From NCBI GenBank assembly GCA_018830865.1, contig JAHJRN010000016.1, positions 1 through 54,339 on the forward strand: a stretch of 54,339 nucleotides of DNA, written 5' to 3'. The notes beneath the pieces were generated by a model. The model was not told where the DNA came from, ran no database searches, and was given only the letters and a program-made list of their open reading frames with translations. This DNA is from Patescibacteria group bacterium. GTDB lineage: Bacteria; Patescibacteriota; Patescibacteriia; 2-12-FULL-60-25. The number at the start of each line of letters is the position of its first letter. Position 1 is the first letter of the stretch. This document shows, piece by piece, positions 32,949 to 41,284 of this stretch. The position numbers and the translations under genes are program-made.

Positions 32949-33626
32949 GTGAAGGTCATCGCGGTCATCCCCGGGTTTCGGGAGGAGACGCGCATCGGGG
33001 AGACCGTACGCGGGGTTTTGACGTACGTGGCCGTGGCCGTGGTCGTGGACGACGGGTCGCCGGACCAGACCGCCGAACGCGCGAAGGAGGCGGGGGCCGT
33101 CGTCCTCCGGCATCGGTTGAACCGCGGACAGGGTGCGGCGCTCAAGACCGGGACCGAGGCCGCGCTCCGGCTCGGCGCCGACGTCGTGCTCCATGTCGAT
33201 GCGGACGGCCAGCACGATCCCGCGTCCATTCCGGCGTTGCTCGCTCCCATCTCGTCGCAGGAAGCGGACGTCGTGTTCGGCTCGCGATTCCTCGGCGAGG
33301 CCGTGGGCATACCGCTCTCGCGCCGGCTGCTCCTCGCGGCCGCACGGACGTTCAACGCGCTTGCAGTCGGCGTTCCGCGCCGCGTGACCGACCCGCAGTC
33401 CGGGTTCCGTGCCCTCACGTCGTCCGCCGCGCGCCGCATCGACTTCCATCAGGATCGCATGGCGCACTGCTCCGAAATCTTGCGCCTCGTGACGCGGTCG
33501 GATCTCCGATGGCGCGAGGTCCCGGTCCGTATCCGATATTCGGAAGACTCGCTCAAGAAAGGACAAAAACCCTGGGACGCCGCCGGCATCGCCTGGCAGC
33601 TGCTTCTCGGCATCTTTACCCGCTGA
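32949..33626 (+). CDS. GT2 dolichol-phosphate-sugar-synthase-like glycosyltransferase
   Basis: A 225-residue enzyme with just the catalytic domain: VIAVIPGFREETRIGETV, VVVDDGSPDQTAE, RHRLNRGQGAALKTGTEAAL, VLHVDADGQHDPASIPAL (DxD-type) and VTDPQSGFRALTSSAARRI. There is no C-terminal membrane anchor; the DUF2304 membrane protein encoded next may serve that role. The start is a GTG, supported by a -10 box at 32936-32941; a longer form from GTG 32904 would overlap the upstream stop. The order GT2, DUF2304, GT2 is a common glycan-locus arrangement. Confidence 0.87.
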   Translation: MKVIAVIPGFREETRIGETVRGVLTYVAVAVVVDDGSPDQTAERAKEAGAVVLRHRLNRGQGAALKTGTEAALRLGADVVLHVDADGQHDPASIPALLAPISSQEADVVFGSRFLGEAVGIPLSRRLLLAAARTFNALAVGVPRRVTDPQSGFRALTSSAARRIDFHQDRMAHCSEILRLVTRSDLRWREVPVRIRYSEDSLKKGQKPWDAAGIAWQLLLGIFTR

Positions 33627-33630
33627 ACCT

Positions 33631-33981
33631 ATGCTCATCCAGATCATCCTCGTCGTCTCATTGGCCCTCGCACTCGTCATGACCTGGCGCCGTGCGCGTC
33701 AGGACGTCATCGCGAACCGCGAAGCCCTCGCGTGGTCGGTTTTGTGGGTCGCGGCGGCCATCGTCGTACTCCTGCCGGGCGTGACGTCATGGCTCGCGTC
33801 GCTCGTCGGCGTCGGACGCGGCGTGGACCTCGTCGTGTACGCGTCCGTCGTTGCGCTGTTCATGCTCGTGTTCAAGCTGTTCATCCAGCATCAGCGGCTG
33901 GAAAGGAACCTCACCGACCTCGTCCGGCGGGAAGCGTTGAGGGACCTCGACCGTCCGAAGGAGGACGAACCCAAGGCATGA
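33631..33981 (+). CDS. DUF2304 membrane protein
   Basis: A 116-residue protein with three hydrophobic stretches, about residues 2-18, 32-50 and 62-82 (IQIILVVSLALALVMTW; ALAWSVLWVAAAIVVLLPG; VVYASVVALFMLVFKLFI), then a basic and acidic tail predicted to be a short coiled coil. Length, span order and the R-(E/x)-A-L-x-W segment agree with DUF2304 proteins, which almost always sit beside a GT2 gene as here. No activity is known. It overlaps the next GT2 by ATGA. Confidence 0.85.
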   Translation: MLIQIILVVSLALALVMTWRRARQDVIANREALAWSVLWVAAAIVVLLPGVTSWLASLVGVGRGVDLVVYASVVALFMLVFKLFIQHQRLERNLTDLVRREALRDLDRPKEDEPKA

Positions 33982-35060
33982 CAGGAGATCGTCCCCACGT
34001 CGACGTCATCGTCGTGCTCTGGAAGAGCGCTCCGTATCTTGAGGCGCTGTTCGAAGGCCTCGCGGGACTCGACTACCCGACTGACCGGATGACGCTTCAT
34101 CTCGTCGATAACGGACCCGGGGACGGGTCGCTCGTCGAGGCGAGGCGTCAGATGGAGCGGCTCGCTGGTCGTCTCCCGGAGACGGTCATCCGTGAGCCGG
34201 GATCGAATCTCGGCTTCAGCGGCGGGAACAATCTCGTACTCCGCGAATCCATCGTCTCGGGTCACGACTACGCGTATTGCCTGAACGCCGACGCATCCTT
34301 CGAGCCGGGAGCGCTCCGCGAAGCCGTCGACGTCGCCGAGGCGGACACGGGCGTCGGTGCGGTCCAGTCGCTCCTCGTGCTCCAACAGGATCCGGACGAG
34401 GTGAATTCGGAGGGGAACGCCATTCACTTCCTCGGCTTCGGATATTGCGCTGGCTATCATCGCAAACGGTCCGATGTGCCGGAGACGGTCAAGGGCATCG
34501 CGTATGCGTCCGGGGCGGGCGTCCTGTTCCGGAACGCGGTGCTGAAGGATGTCGGGCTCTTCGATGAGACGCTGTTCATGTATCACGAGGACCTCGACCT
34601 CGGCTGGCGTCTCATGATCGCGGGATATCGGAACGTCCTCGCGCCGCGGAGCGTCGTGCGGCATCGATATGATTTCTCGCGGTCCATCTCAAAGTGGTTT
34701 TTCATGGAACGTAACCGCCTGCTCGTCGTGCTCAAGAACTATCGTCTCCCGACGCTCCTCGTCCTCGCGCCGCAGCTCGTCGCGCTCGACATCATCCTGT
34801 TCCTCTTCGGCGTACTCGGCGGCTGGTGGAAGCAGAAGCTTCGGGCGACCGCGTGGCTGTTCAGGCCGTCGACGTGGGCATATCTTCGTCGTGGACGGAA
34901 AGATGTCGCACGCATCCGCCGCGTGCCGGACCGCATGATTCTTGGCCTGATGACGCCGCTCATCTCGTATCAGGAGTTCGAGAGCCCGTTCATGCGGGCG
35001 GTCGCGAATCCGCTCATGCGGCTCTCGTTCGCGCTCGTGAAACTTATCGTGAGATGGTGA
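33978..35060 (+). CDS. GT2 rhamnosyltransferase-like glycosyltransferase
   Basis: A 360-residue enzyme of the WcaA/rhamnosyltransferase branch. VDVIVVLWKSAPYLEALFE, LHLVDNGPGDGS, REPGSNLGFSGGNNLVLRES, YCLNADASFEPGAL (DxD-type: NADA), YASGAGVLFRNAVLKDVGLFDETLFMYHEDLDLGWRL (the ED-acid motif) follow each other in the standard order. A hydrophobic segment at about residues 255-280 (PTLLVLAPQLVALDIILFLFGVLGG) suggests peripheral or integral membrane contact. It starts in an ATGA overlap with the DUF2304 gene, and its last codons abut the GT4 start. Confidence 0.9.
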   Translation: MTGDRPHVDVIVVLWKSAPYLEALFEGLAGLDYPTDRMTLHLVDNGPGDGSLVEARRQMERLAGRLPETVIREPGSNLGFSGGNNLVLRESIVSGHDYAYCLNADASFEPGALREAVDVAEADTGVGAVQSLLVLQQDPDEVNSEGNAIHFLGFGYCAGYHRKRSDVPETVKGIAYASGAGVLFRNAVLKDVGLFDETLFMYHEDLDLGWRLMIAGYRNVLAPRSVVRHRYDFSRSISKWFFMERNRLLVVLKNYRLPTLLVLAPQLVALDIILFLFGVLGGWWKQKLRATAWLFRPSTWAYLRRGRKDVARIRRVPDRMILGLMTPLISYQEFESPFMRAVANPLMRLSFALVKLIVRW

Positions 35061-35065
35061 ATCCT

Positions 35066-36145
35066 ATGCGCATCATTCATTTTTCCTGTGTGGGTCCGCC
35101 GCAGGTCGGCGGCATCGGGCGCGTCGCCTCGCTCGAGGTCGCGTCGCTCGTCGAGCGCGGGCATGACGCGCATCTCGTTTCGCTTTCGACGCATGCCGCG
35201 TTCCGCTTCGGCAACGCTGGCGCCATCCATGGGGTGGAACATTTCGTGGCGGACGCGGACATCGTCCATCTCCATTATCCGTTCTTCGGCACGGCCGGTA
35301 CGCTCGCTCGCCTCCGTCGTTCCGGCGTCATCAAAAAGTTTGTCATGACGTTGCATATGGACGCGACGGCGACAGGGCCGAAGGGGTGGGCATTCGATGC
35401 GTACCGCAAGCTGTTCCAGCCGAAGATCCTCGCGGCCGGCGACGCGCTTCTTGTCTCGTCAAAAGACTACGCGACGCATTCGTCGTACGCCCCTGTCGCG
35501 TCCAACGCGATCGAGCTGCCGTTCGGTGTGGACGAGATACGGTTCTCGCCGGGTCTGCCGGAACGTGAGCGGTTCGGGCTTCCTGTCGACGTGCCGGTCA
35601 TCCTCTTCGTCGGCGGGATGGACACGCCGCACGCGTTCAAGGGCGTGGATGTGTTGCTGCGCGCGGCTGTCAGGATGCCGGAAGCGCATCTCCTCCTCGT
35701 CGGCGACGGCGTATTGAGAAAAGGATACGAGAAACTCGCGGCGAGGATCGGCATCACGTCGCGCTGCCATTTCGCCGGGTCGGTCCAAGACGACGGTCTC
35801 GTCGCGGCATACCGGTCCGCCGACGTGTTCGCGTTCCCGTCGATTTCCTCGGCGGAGGCGTTCGGTCTCGTCGCGGTCGAGGCCCACGCCTGCGGACTTC
35901 CGGTCGTGGCGACGGATTTGCCGGGCGTCAGGACCGTGGTCGCGGACGGAGAGACGGGGTTCCTCGTTCCGGTCGGAAATCCGCAAAGGCTCGCGGAACG
36001 TCTCAATGAAATCTTGAAGGATACAGGAATGCGTCAACGGATGGGGGAGGCAGCACGTCAGCGTGTCTTGGATCGGTTCACCTGGACGAAACACATGGAA
36101 GGACTCGAACGAATCTATTCGAATGTATGCGCATCGCCGTCCTGA
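35066..36145 (+). CDS. GT4 family glycosyltransferase
   Basis: A 359-residue GT-B enzyme. It begins MRIIHFSCVGPPQVGGIGRVASLEVASLV (glycine-rich N-domain loop), with VHLHYPFFGTAGTLA and VMTLHMDATATG. The C-domain has ILFVGGMDTPHAFKGVDVLLRA, LLLVGDGVLRKGYEKLA, FAGSVQDDGLVAAYRSADVFAFPS and EAFGLVAVEAHACGLPVVATDLPGV, the E-x(7)-E nucleotide-sugar motif. A longer in-frame start at 35054 overlaps the previous stop; I use 35066. It overlaps the next GT4 by 19 bases. Confidence 0.9.
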   Translation: MRIIHFSCVGPPQVGGIGRVASLEVASLVERGHDAHLVSLSTHAAFRFGNAGAIHGVEHFVADADIVHLHYPFFGTAGTLARLRRSGVIKKFVMTLHMDATATGPKGWAFDAYRKLFQPKILAAGDALLVSSKDYATHSSYAPVASNAIELPFGVDEIRFSPGLPERERFGLPVDVPVILFVGGMDTPHAFKGVDVLLRAAVRMPEAHLLLVGDGVLRKGYEKLAARIGITSRCHFAGSVQDDGLVAAYRSADVFAFPSISSAEAFGLVAVEAHACGLPVVATDLPGVRTVVADGETGFLVPVGNPQRLAERLNEILKDTGMRQRMGEAARQRVLDRFTWTKHMEGLERIYSNVCASPS

Positions 36146-37203
36146 CGAATGATTATCCTCCGCAGTCGCGCGGGGGCGCCGGTATCATCGCGGACCTGCA
36201 GGTACGTGAGCTTCGGCGTCGCGGGCATGAGGTGAAGGTGTTCACGTCGATTCCGGAGTGGACCTCGAAGCCGCCGCTCGTCCGTCTGTTCCGGCATCTT
36301 GCGGACCTGAAGGCGGACCGGAAGCTCTGCGAAGACATCTACGCGTGGAAACCGGAGATGCTCCTCACGCACAACCTGACCGGCTGCGGCATCGGGACGC
36401 CGGACGCGCTCAAGGTCGCGGGCATCCCGTGGGTGCATGTCCTGCACGACGTCCAGCTCGTAGAGCCGTCCGGGGCCATCGTGACAGGGGAGTCGTTTCT
36501 TCTGTTCCGATCGTTGTGGCGTCGCATCTGGTCGTCGTTGCGACGGAATGCGCTCGGCAATCCGACGGCCGTCGTCTCGCCGACGCAGTGGCTCATCGAT
36601 TTCCATCGGAGATGGGGATTGCTTCGTTCGTCGAAGACGGTCGTGATCCCGAATCCTGTCGAGATCGAGGATGAAGGGAGGGGTTCCCGTCTTCACGGGA
36701 ACGACAAAGGGATATTGTTCGTCGGGCGGCTTGATGTCGAGAAAGGCATCGATGTCCTGATGCAGGCATGGGAAGCGCTGGGCGACGATGCGCCACCGTT
36801 GTCGCTCGTCGGGGACGGAAAGCGTCGTGCCGCAATCGAGGCGCGCAAGGACCCGCGCCTCACGGTCTACGGCCCGCAGCCGCATGGACACGTCCTGGAG
36901 CTGATGCGCTCGCATGCCATCCTCGTGGTTCCGTCGCTCCTCATCGAAAACCAACCGACCGTCATCCTCGAGGGGCTCGCGTCCGGATGCGAGGTCATCG
37001 CCTCGGACGTCGGCGGCATTCCGGAGACGCTCGGCGACGCGGGGCGCATCGTCCGGGCAGGGGATACCGTCGCGTTGATGTCAGCGCTCGTGGATACGAT
37101 GGCGTCCAAGGACCTCACGACCGGTCGTGAAGGTATCCTCGCACGTCATCGCGTGGACGTTTCGGTCGGCGCGTTGGAGTCCGTGTTGATGTCGAACCGG
37201 TAG
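36127..37203 (+). CDS. GT4 family glycosyltransferase carrying an in-frame palindromic insert
   Basis: A 358-residue GT-B enzyme. It begins MRIAVLTNDYPPQSRGGAGIIADLQVREL, with VPSLLIENQPTVILEGLASGCEVIASDVGG giving the E-x(7)-E motif region and ILFVGRLDVEKGIDVLMQAWEAL the donor-side strand. At residues 186-194 (between IPNPVEIEDE and ILFVGRL) the chain reads GSRLHGNDK. That stretch is encoded by a copy of the dispersed palindrome also found at 27857-27930, in a loop between the two GT-B domains where extra residues are tolerated. The frame is kept. It ends 58 bases inside the convergent membrane-protein gene. Confidence 0.9.
   Translation: MRIAVLTNDYPPQSRGGAGIIADLQVRELRRRGHEVKVFTSIPEWTSKPPLVRLFRHLADLKADRKLCEDIYAWKPEMLLTHNLTGCGIGTPDALKVAGIPWVHVLHDVQLVEPSGAIVTGESFLLFRSLWRRIWSSLRRNALGNPTAVVSPTQWLIDFHRRWGLLRSSKTVVIPNPVEIEDEGRGSRLHGNDKGILFVGRLDVEKGIDVLMQAWEALGDDAPPLSLVGDGKRRAAIEARKDPRLTVYGPQPHGHVLELMRSHAILVVPSLLIENQPTVILEGLASGCEVIASDVGGIPETLGDAGRIVRAGDTVALMSALVDTMASKDLTTGREGILARHRVDVSVGALESVLMSNR
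36681..36706. repeat. Palindromic element copy inside a coding sequence
   Basis: gttcccgt (36683-36690) pairs with acgggaac (36695-36702) around a 4-base loop. In reverse orientation, 24 of 26 bases match 27857-27882. The two differences are at paired positions (a-t in one copy, g-c in the other), so the hairpin is preserved. Confidence 0.85.
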
Positions 37204-39278
37204 ATTTTGAGTTTCCACGGGTCGCCGCCGATGTCCCATTCCTCGTCCGCGATGGCGGCGATGGATTCGGCGACGGGCTGGCTCCGCCACCAGTAGTCGT
37301 TCAGGACGACATAGACGATATCGGCCGCGGCGAGATCCGCGGCGTCTTCGACCGTATCGCGCGACGGTTTGCCATAGGTCATGCGGAGATAGGTCTCGTA
37401 GAGCGGGCCGCCGGTCGGGATGGGATAGAAGAAGACGTCGCCGACATACCGCTTGAAGCCGAGCGTCGCGACCGCGGCCGCGGAGACGCTTTGGTTCGCC
37501 AGCACGGCATAGTCGCGGCCGTCGGCATCGCGGTCGATGAGGCGGACGGCTTCCATGTCGTGTCGGCTCACGGTCCAGCCGCGTCCCGTGACGAGCGCGT
37601 CGTGACGCGGAAGGCTGTCGTACGCGAGGCCGGTCGCGATGCCGACCGTAGCAAGGGTGAGGCAGGCGGCCACGATGCGCGGAGCGGCGCGGAGTCGGTC
37701 CCAGGTGTACGGGAGAAGGGGAAGGACGGCCGCGGCAAGGCAGAGGATCGCGAGGGTATTCAGGCGGTCGGCGTAGTTGCCACGTTCGTAGTCGATGAGG
37801 AACGCGAAGTCGCCGGCGCCTTTGAGCACCACGGCCGCGGCGAAGAGCGCAAGCGCCGCGCCCGCAAGGAGGGGCATGGTCCTGCGACGGATGGCAACGA
37901 ATCCTGCGATGGCACCGGCGAAGAGGAGCGCGGGTAGGGAGGTCATCATGAGCGTCGACCAGGCGGGCCACAATGCGAAGCGGTTGCCGATCCATGGAAG
38001 GAGCTCGCGGACGCGTGCAATCCACGGACCGGCTGTGGAGATGACGTCGAAATCCCAGGTCGACATGAAGCCACGCGCCACGTCGAGCGCCCAGAACATG
38101 AACGGCACGGAGGCGCCGGCGAGGAGGATCGTCAGGATGGCAAGGGCAGTGGCCCAGAGCCGATGCTTCCGCACGAGAATACAGGCGCCGACAATGAAGA
38201 TGAGAGGGATGCCCGCGAGCGGATGTACGGCCGTTGACCAGGTGGCGAGGAAGAGCGGCGCGAGGGGATGGATTTCTTCGTCGCCGACGCCGATGCAGAG
38301 GAGGAGGGCGGCGAAACCAAGGATGTAGGCGAATCCTTGCGGTGTGGTCGCGACGAACCCGGCGAGCGGCACGAGACCGAGGCAGAGGAATCCGGCGGCG
38401 CTCCGGGCCTCGCGGCGCAGCGTGACGAGAACGATGAGCGGCAGGAGCAGCGCGGCCGCGACCGGGACCAGCCAGCGATCCACGTCCGCGATGCCGATAT
38501 CGGCGGCCCGTGAGAACCACGTCGTGAAGACGTACTGCCCGATGTAGTAGAGGGGCTTCGGCGTCAGCGTGCCCGTCGTGAGCAGGATTTTTTCGCTTGC
38601 GACATGCAGGAACCCGTCGAAGCCGAACCCGATGCGGTAGACGAACGGCGCGATGGCCGTCGTGACGCCGACCGCGAGCGCGGCATGGACCGCGGCGGCC
38701 GTGGGCGAGCGGACGATGACGGCGGAGAGCAGCAGGGTCAGCCACACGCCGGCGATGGCCGCGAGCGTCCAGTCCGGAAGGAGCGGCCATGGCGTCCGGA
38801 TGGATTCCATGGTCGCTGCGTCAGACGCGGCGTGGAGGACGAGCGCCGTCAGTGTCCCGCCAGCGGCAAGCAGGAGCGATGTGAGGGCCGTACGGCCCAC
38901 GGAAAAATGCTTCCAGACCGGAACGGGTTCGATGGCGCCCAAGGCATCACGGCACGTCGCCGTGAGGTATTGGGCGATGAGGACGCCTGCGACGAGGGAC
39001 GTCAGGTCGCTCGCCGGCCCGAGGCCGTCCGTCGCGTAGTACCACACGGCCTGCACGACGCTTTGGATCGCGAGGAAGAGGACGACGCCAAGACCGGTCG
39101 CAGGAATCCAGTGCGCCCGTTGCGCGAGCGAGCATCCGAGGAAATAGCCGTGGGCGAGGATGGTGAAAATGATGACGAACGACGCGATGCCGGGGATGCC
39201 GGTCGGCACGAAGAACGCGACGGCCGCGGCGATGATGCATCCGAGGCCGACAAGATACCGGGCGTGGCGTTTTCTCAT
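37146..39278 (-). CDS. Large polytopic membrane protein, function unknown (GT-C-like)
   Basis: A 710-residue integral membrane protein beginning MRKRHARYLVGLG, with about 14-16 hydrophobic spans up to residue 530 and a soluble tail of about 180 residues (DMEAVRLIDRDADGRDYAVLAN onward, ending GDPWKLKIYRFD). The loop IGFGFDGFLHVASEKILL with a downstream PKPLYYIGQYVF is placed like the acidic GT-C loop, but I recognise no firm family signature. The start ATG at 39278 is about 10 bases from a TATGCT -10 box; longer open frames upstream have no hydrophobic or family character. The 3' end overlaps the convergent GT4 gene by 58 bases. Confidence 0.7.
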   Translation of the reverse strand: MRKRHARYLVGLGCIIAAAVAFFVPTGIPGIASFVIIFTILAHGYFLGCSLAQRAHWIPATGLGVVLFLAIQSVVQAVWYYATDGLGPASDLTSLVAGVLIAQYLTATCRDALGAIEPVPVWKHFSVGRTALTSLLLAAGGTLTALVLHAASDAATMESIRTPWPLLPDWTLAAIAGVWLTLLLSAVIVRSPTAAAVHAALAVGVTTAIAPFVYRIGFGFDGFLHVASEKILLTTGTLTPKPLYYIGQYVFTTWFSRAADIGIADVDRWLVPVAAALLLPLIVLVTLRREARSAAGFLCLGLVPLAGFVATTPQGFAYILGFAALLLCIGVGDEEIHPLAPLFLATWSTAVHPLAGIPLIFIVGACILVRKHRLWATALAILTILLAGASVPFMFWALDVARGFMSTWDFDVISTAGPWIARVRELLPWIGNRFALWPAWSTLMMTSLPALLFAGAIAGFVAIRRRTMPLLAGAALALFAAAVVLKGAGDFAFLIDYERGNYADRLNTLAILCLAAAVLPLLPYTWDRLRAAPRIVAACLTLATVGIATGLAYDSLPRHDALVTGRGWTVSRHDMEAVRLIDRDADGRDYAVLANQSVSAAAVATLGFKRYVGDVFFYPIPTGGPLYETYLRMTYGKPSRDTVEDAADLAAADIVYVVLNDYWWRSQPVAESIAAIADEEWDIGGDPWKLKIYRFDINTDSNAPTETSTR

Positions 39279-39285
39279 GTCGGCA

Positions 39286-39295
39286 TGGTAGCATA
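39286..39295. promoter_or_regulatory. Overlapping divergent promoters (TGGTAGCATA)
   Basis: The plus strand has TGg plus TAGCAT (39289-39294) for the gene at 39325. The minus strand has TATGCT (39295-39290) for the gene starting at 39278, 11 bases away. The boxes share five bases. Confidence 0.55.
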
Positions 39296-39324
39296 GGGCA
39301 GGCCGGGTTGCGCCAGTCGGAGCC

Positions 39325-39906
39325 ATGCTCGTCACGAACGACAACGCGAAAATCCTTTTGCATGACCGCTTCCTGAACGCGGTATGTATCCGTTTCCTGC
39401 CGTCGCAGCTCCATCCGAACCACGTTACCATTTTCCGGTTCCTGCTCATCCCGCCCATCCTCTGGTGCGTGGTGTCCGAGGACTGGCGGGCCGCCATCGT
39501 GCTCTTTCTGTTCGCGGCGTTCACGGACGCGCTCGACGGCTCCATGGCCCGCGTCCGCAAGCAGATCACGATGTGGGGCACGGTCGCGGATCCGACCGCG
39601 GACAAGCTCCTTATCGGCACGGTCGTCATCCTGTTCGTGGCGCAGGAGGTGAACCGTACGTTCGCGGCCGTTATCGTCCTTATCGAGGTCCTCATCATCG
39701 TCTCGCGCCTCCTCCGGCATCGGAAGGACTGGATCGTGAGCGCGAACTGGGCGGGGAAGGTGAAGATGATTCTTCAGGTCTCCGGCGTCTCGCTCCTGCT
39801 CCTCGCCAAGGTCTTCGGCATCAGCCTCCTCGTACCGGTCTCCATCGGTACGCTCACGGTCGCGATCGTCTTTGCCGTCGTCTCCCTCCTGACCTACAGC
39901 ATCTGA
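39325..39906 (+). CDS. CDP-alcohol phosphatidyltransferase
   Basis: A 193-residue membrane enzyme with about 5-6 helices. The full CDP-alcohol phosphotransferase motif is seen: D68, D71-G72, A75-R76, G85, D89 and D93 (DALDGSMARVRKQITMWGTV and following). It condenses a CDP-linked lipid with an alcohol such as glycerol-3-phosphate or inositol phosphate; PgsA is the most likely identity. A GGAG sequence sits 2 bases before the ATG, and a promoter at 39286-39294 gives a leader of about 25 bases. A 1-base gap separates it from the MurE-like gene. Confidence 0.92.
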   Translation: MLVTNDNAKILLHDRFLNAVCIRFLPSQLHPNHVTIFRFLLIPPILWCVVSEDWRAAIVLFLFAAFTDALDGSMARVRKQITMWGTVADPTADKLLIGTVVILFVAQEVNRTFAAVIVLIEVLIIVSRLLRHRKDWIVSANWAGKVKMILQVSGVSLLLLAKVFGISLLVPVSIGTLTVAIVFAVVSLLTYSI

Positions 39907-39907
39907 C

Positions 39908-41260
39908 ATGACCTTTCGCCTCAAACGCCTCATGCCTTCGCCTCTGCTTCTTGCGTATCATTGGATGCTGTCGTGGATTGCTGCGTCGTGGTACGGGCAT
40001 CCGTCGAACGAGCTTGTCGTCGTCGGCGTGACGGGCACCAACGGCAAGACGACGACGGCATACCTGACCGCCCGTGCGCTCGAGGCCTCCGGGTTCCCGA
40101 CGGGGTGCACGACGACCGCGTTGTTCAAGATTGCCGACCGCGAATGGCTGAACGAGACGAAGATGACCATGCTCGGCCGGTTCCTCCTGCAGAAGCGCCT
40201 GCGCGAGATGGTCCGGGCCGGATGCGCGTATGCGGTCATCGAAGTGTCGTCGCAGGGCATCCTCCAGTACCGCCATCGGCAGGTGAATGTCGACATCGCG
40301 GTGTTCACGAACCTGACACCCGAGCATATCGAGGCACACGGCGGGTTCGAGGCGTACAAGCAGGCGAAGATCGAGTTGTTCCGGCACGTCGCGGCGAGTC
40401 CGCGCAAGGTCTTCAACGGTAGGACCATCCCGAAGGTCGCGGTCCTGAACGCCCAGGATCCGCACGCGGAGGCGTTCGCGGTATCTGGATTCGACCGTGT
40501 GATGCGGTATCGGACCGACGCGGGGCCCGGCGACGTGGTCGCGAAGGACATCCGGTTGGAGCCAACGTCCATCGCGTTCACCGTCGACAGCGTCGCGATG
40601 CGCCTCGCGGTGCCGGGCAAGGTCAATGTCGAGAATGCGATGGCGGCCATCGCCGTCTGCCGCGCGTTCGATATTCCGCTCGCATCCGTATCGGAACGTC
40701 TTGCGCTCGTGCGGGGCATTCCTGGACGGTTCGAACGCATCGACGAAGGCCAGCCGTGGACCGTCATCGTGGATTACGCGCCAGAGCCCGCCTCGCTCGG
40801 GAAACTCTATGAGACCGTGGAGGCCATGCCGAAGCGCCGGCTCATCCACCTGCTCGGCTCATGCGGTGGTGGCAGGGATGTCGCGCGCAGGCCCATCCTC
40901 GGAAAGATGGCAGGGGACCACGCGGACCTCGTCATCGTGACGGATGAGGATCCGTACGACGACGATCCGAACGAAATCATGGAACAGGTCGCGGCCGGTG
41001 CGCGCGAGGCGGGGAAGCAGGACGGCACGTCGCTCCTCATCATCCCGGAGCGCGCAGAGGCCATCCGCGAAGCCATGCGTCAGGCACAGGAAGGGGATAT
41101 GATCCTACTGACCGGAAAAGGATGCGAACAGGCCATCATGGGCCCGAACGGCATGTGCACGCCTTGGGACGAGCGGGACGTCGCACGGGCCGCCATCCAG
41201 GCGGAACTGGAGGAACGGGAATCGACGGATGGACAGGCAGTTCCGATATCCGTACCCTAA
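39908..41260 (+). CDS. murE: MurE-like Mur ligase lacking the N-terminal UDP-binding domain
   Basis: A 450-residue ATP-dependent ligase. VVVGVTGTNGKTTTAYLTA (P-loop near residues 37-52), VIEVSSQGILQYRH, NLTPEHIEAHGGFEAY, FNGR, VPGKVNVENAMAAIAV, GIPGRFERI and VDYAPEPASLGKLYE are in MurE order. Three things differ from textbook MurE: the P-loop is only about 40 residues from the start (E. coli has it near 110), so the UDP-MurNAc-holding N-domain is missing; DYAHTP reads DYAPEP; and the meso-DAP specificity motif DNPR is replaced by TDEDPYDDDP near residue 345. It probably adds the third amino acid or another residue to a peptidoglycan precursor, but the substrate is open. It is cytoplasmic. Confidence 0.87.
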   Translation: MTFRLKRLMPSPLLLAYHWMLSWIAASWYGHPSNELVVVGVTGTNGKTTTAYLTARALEASGFPTGCTTTALFKIADREWLNETKMTMLGRFLLQKRLREMVRAGCAYAVIEVSSQGILQYRHRQVNVDIAVFTNLTPEHIEAHGGFEAYKQAKIELFRHVAASPRKVFNGRTIPKVAVLNAQDPHAEAFAVSGFDRVMRYRTDAGPGDVVAKDIRLEPTSIAFTVDSVAMRLAVPGKVNVENAMAAIAVCRAFDIPLASVSERLALVRGIPGRFERIDEGQPWTVIVDYAPEPASLGKLYETVEAMPKRRLIHLLGSCGGGRDVARRPILGKMAGDHADLVIVTDEDPYDDDPNEIMEQVAAGAREAGKQDGTSLLIIPERAEAIREAMRQAQEGDMILLTGKGCEQAIMGPNGMCTPWDERDVARAAIQAELEERESTDGQAVPISVP

Positions 41261-41284
41261 TCCCAGCATTCAGCCATACATCAC

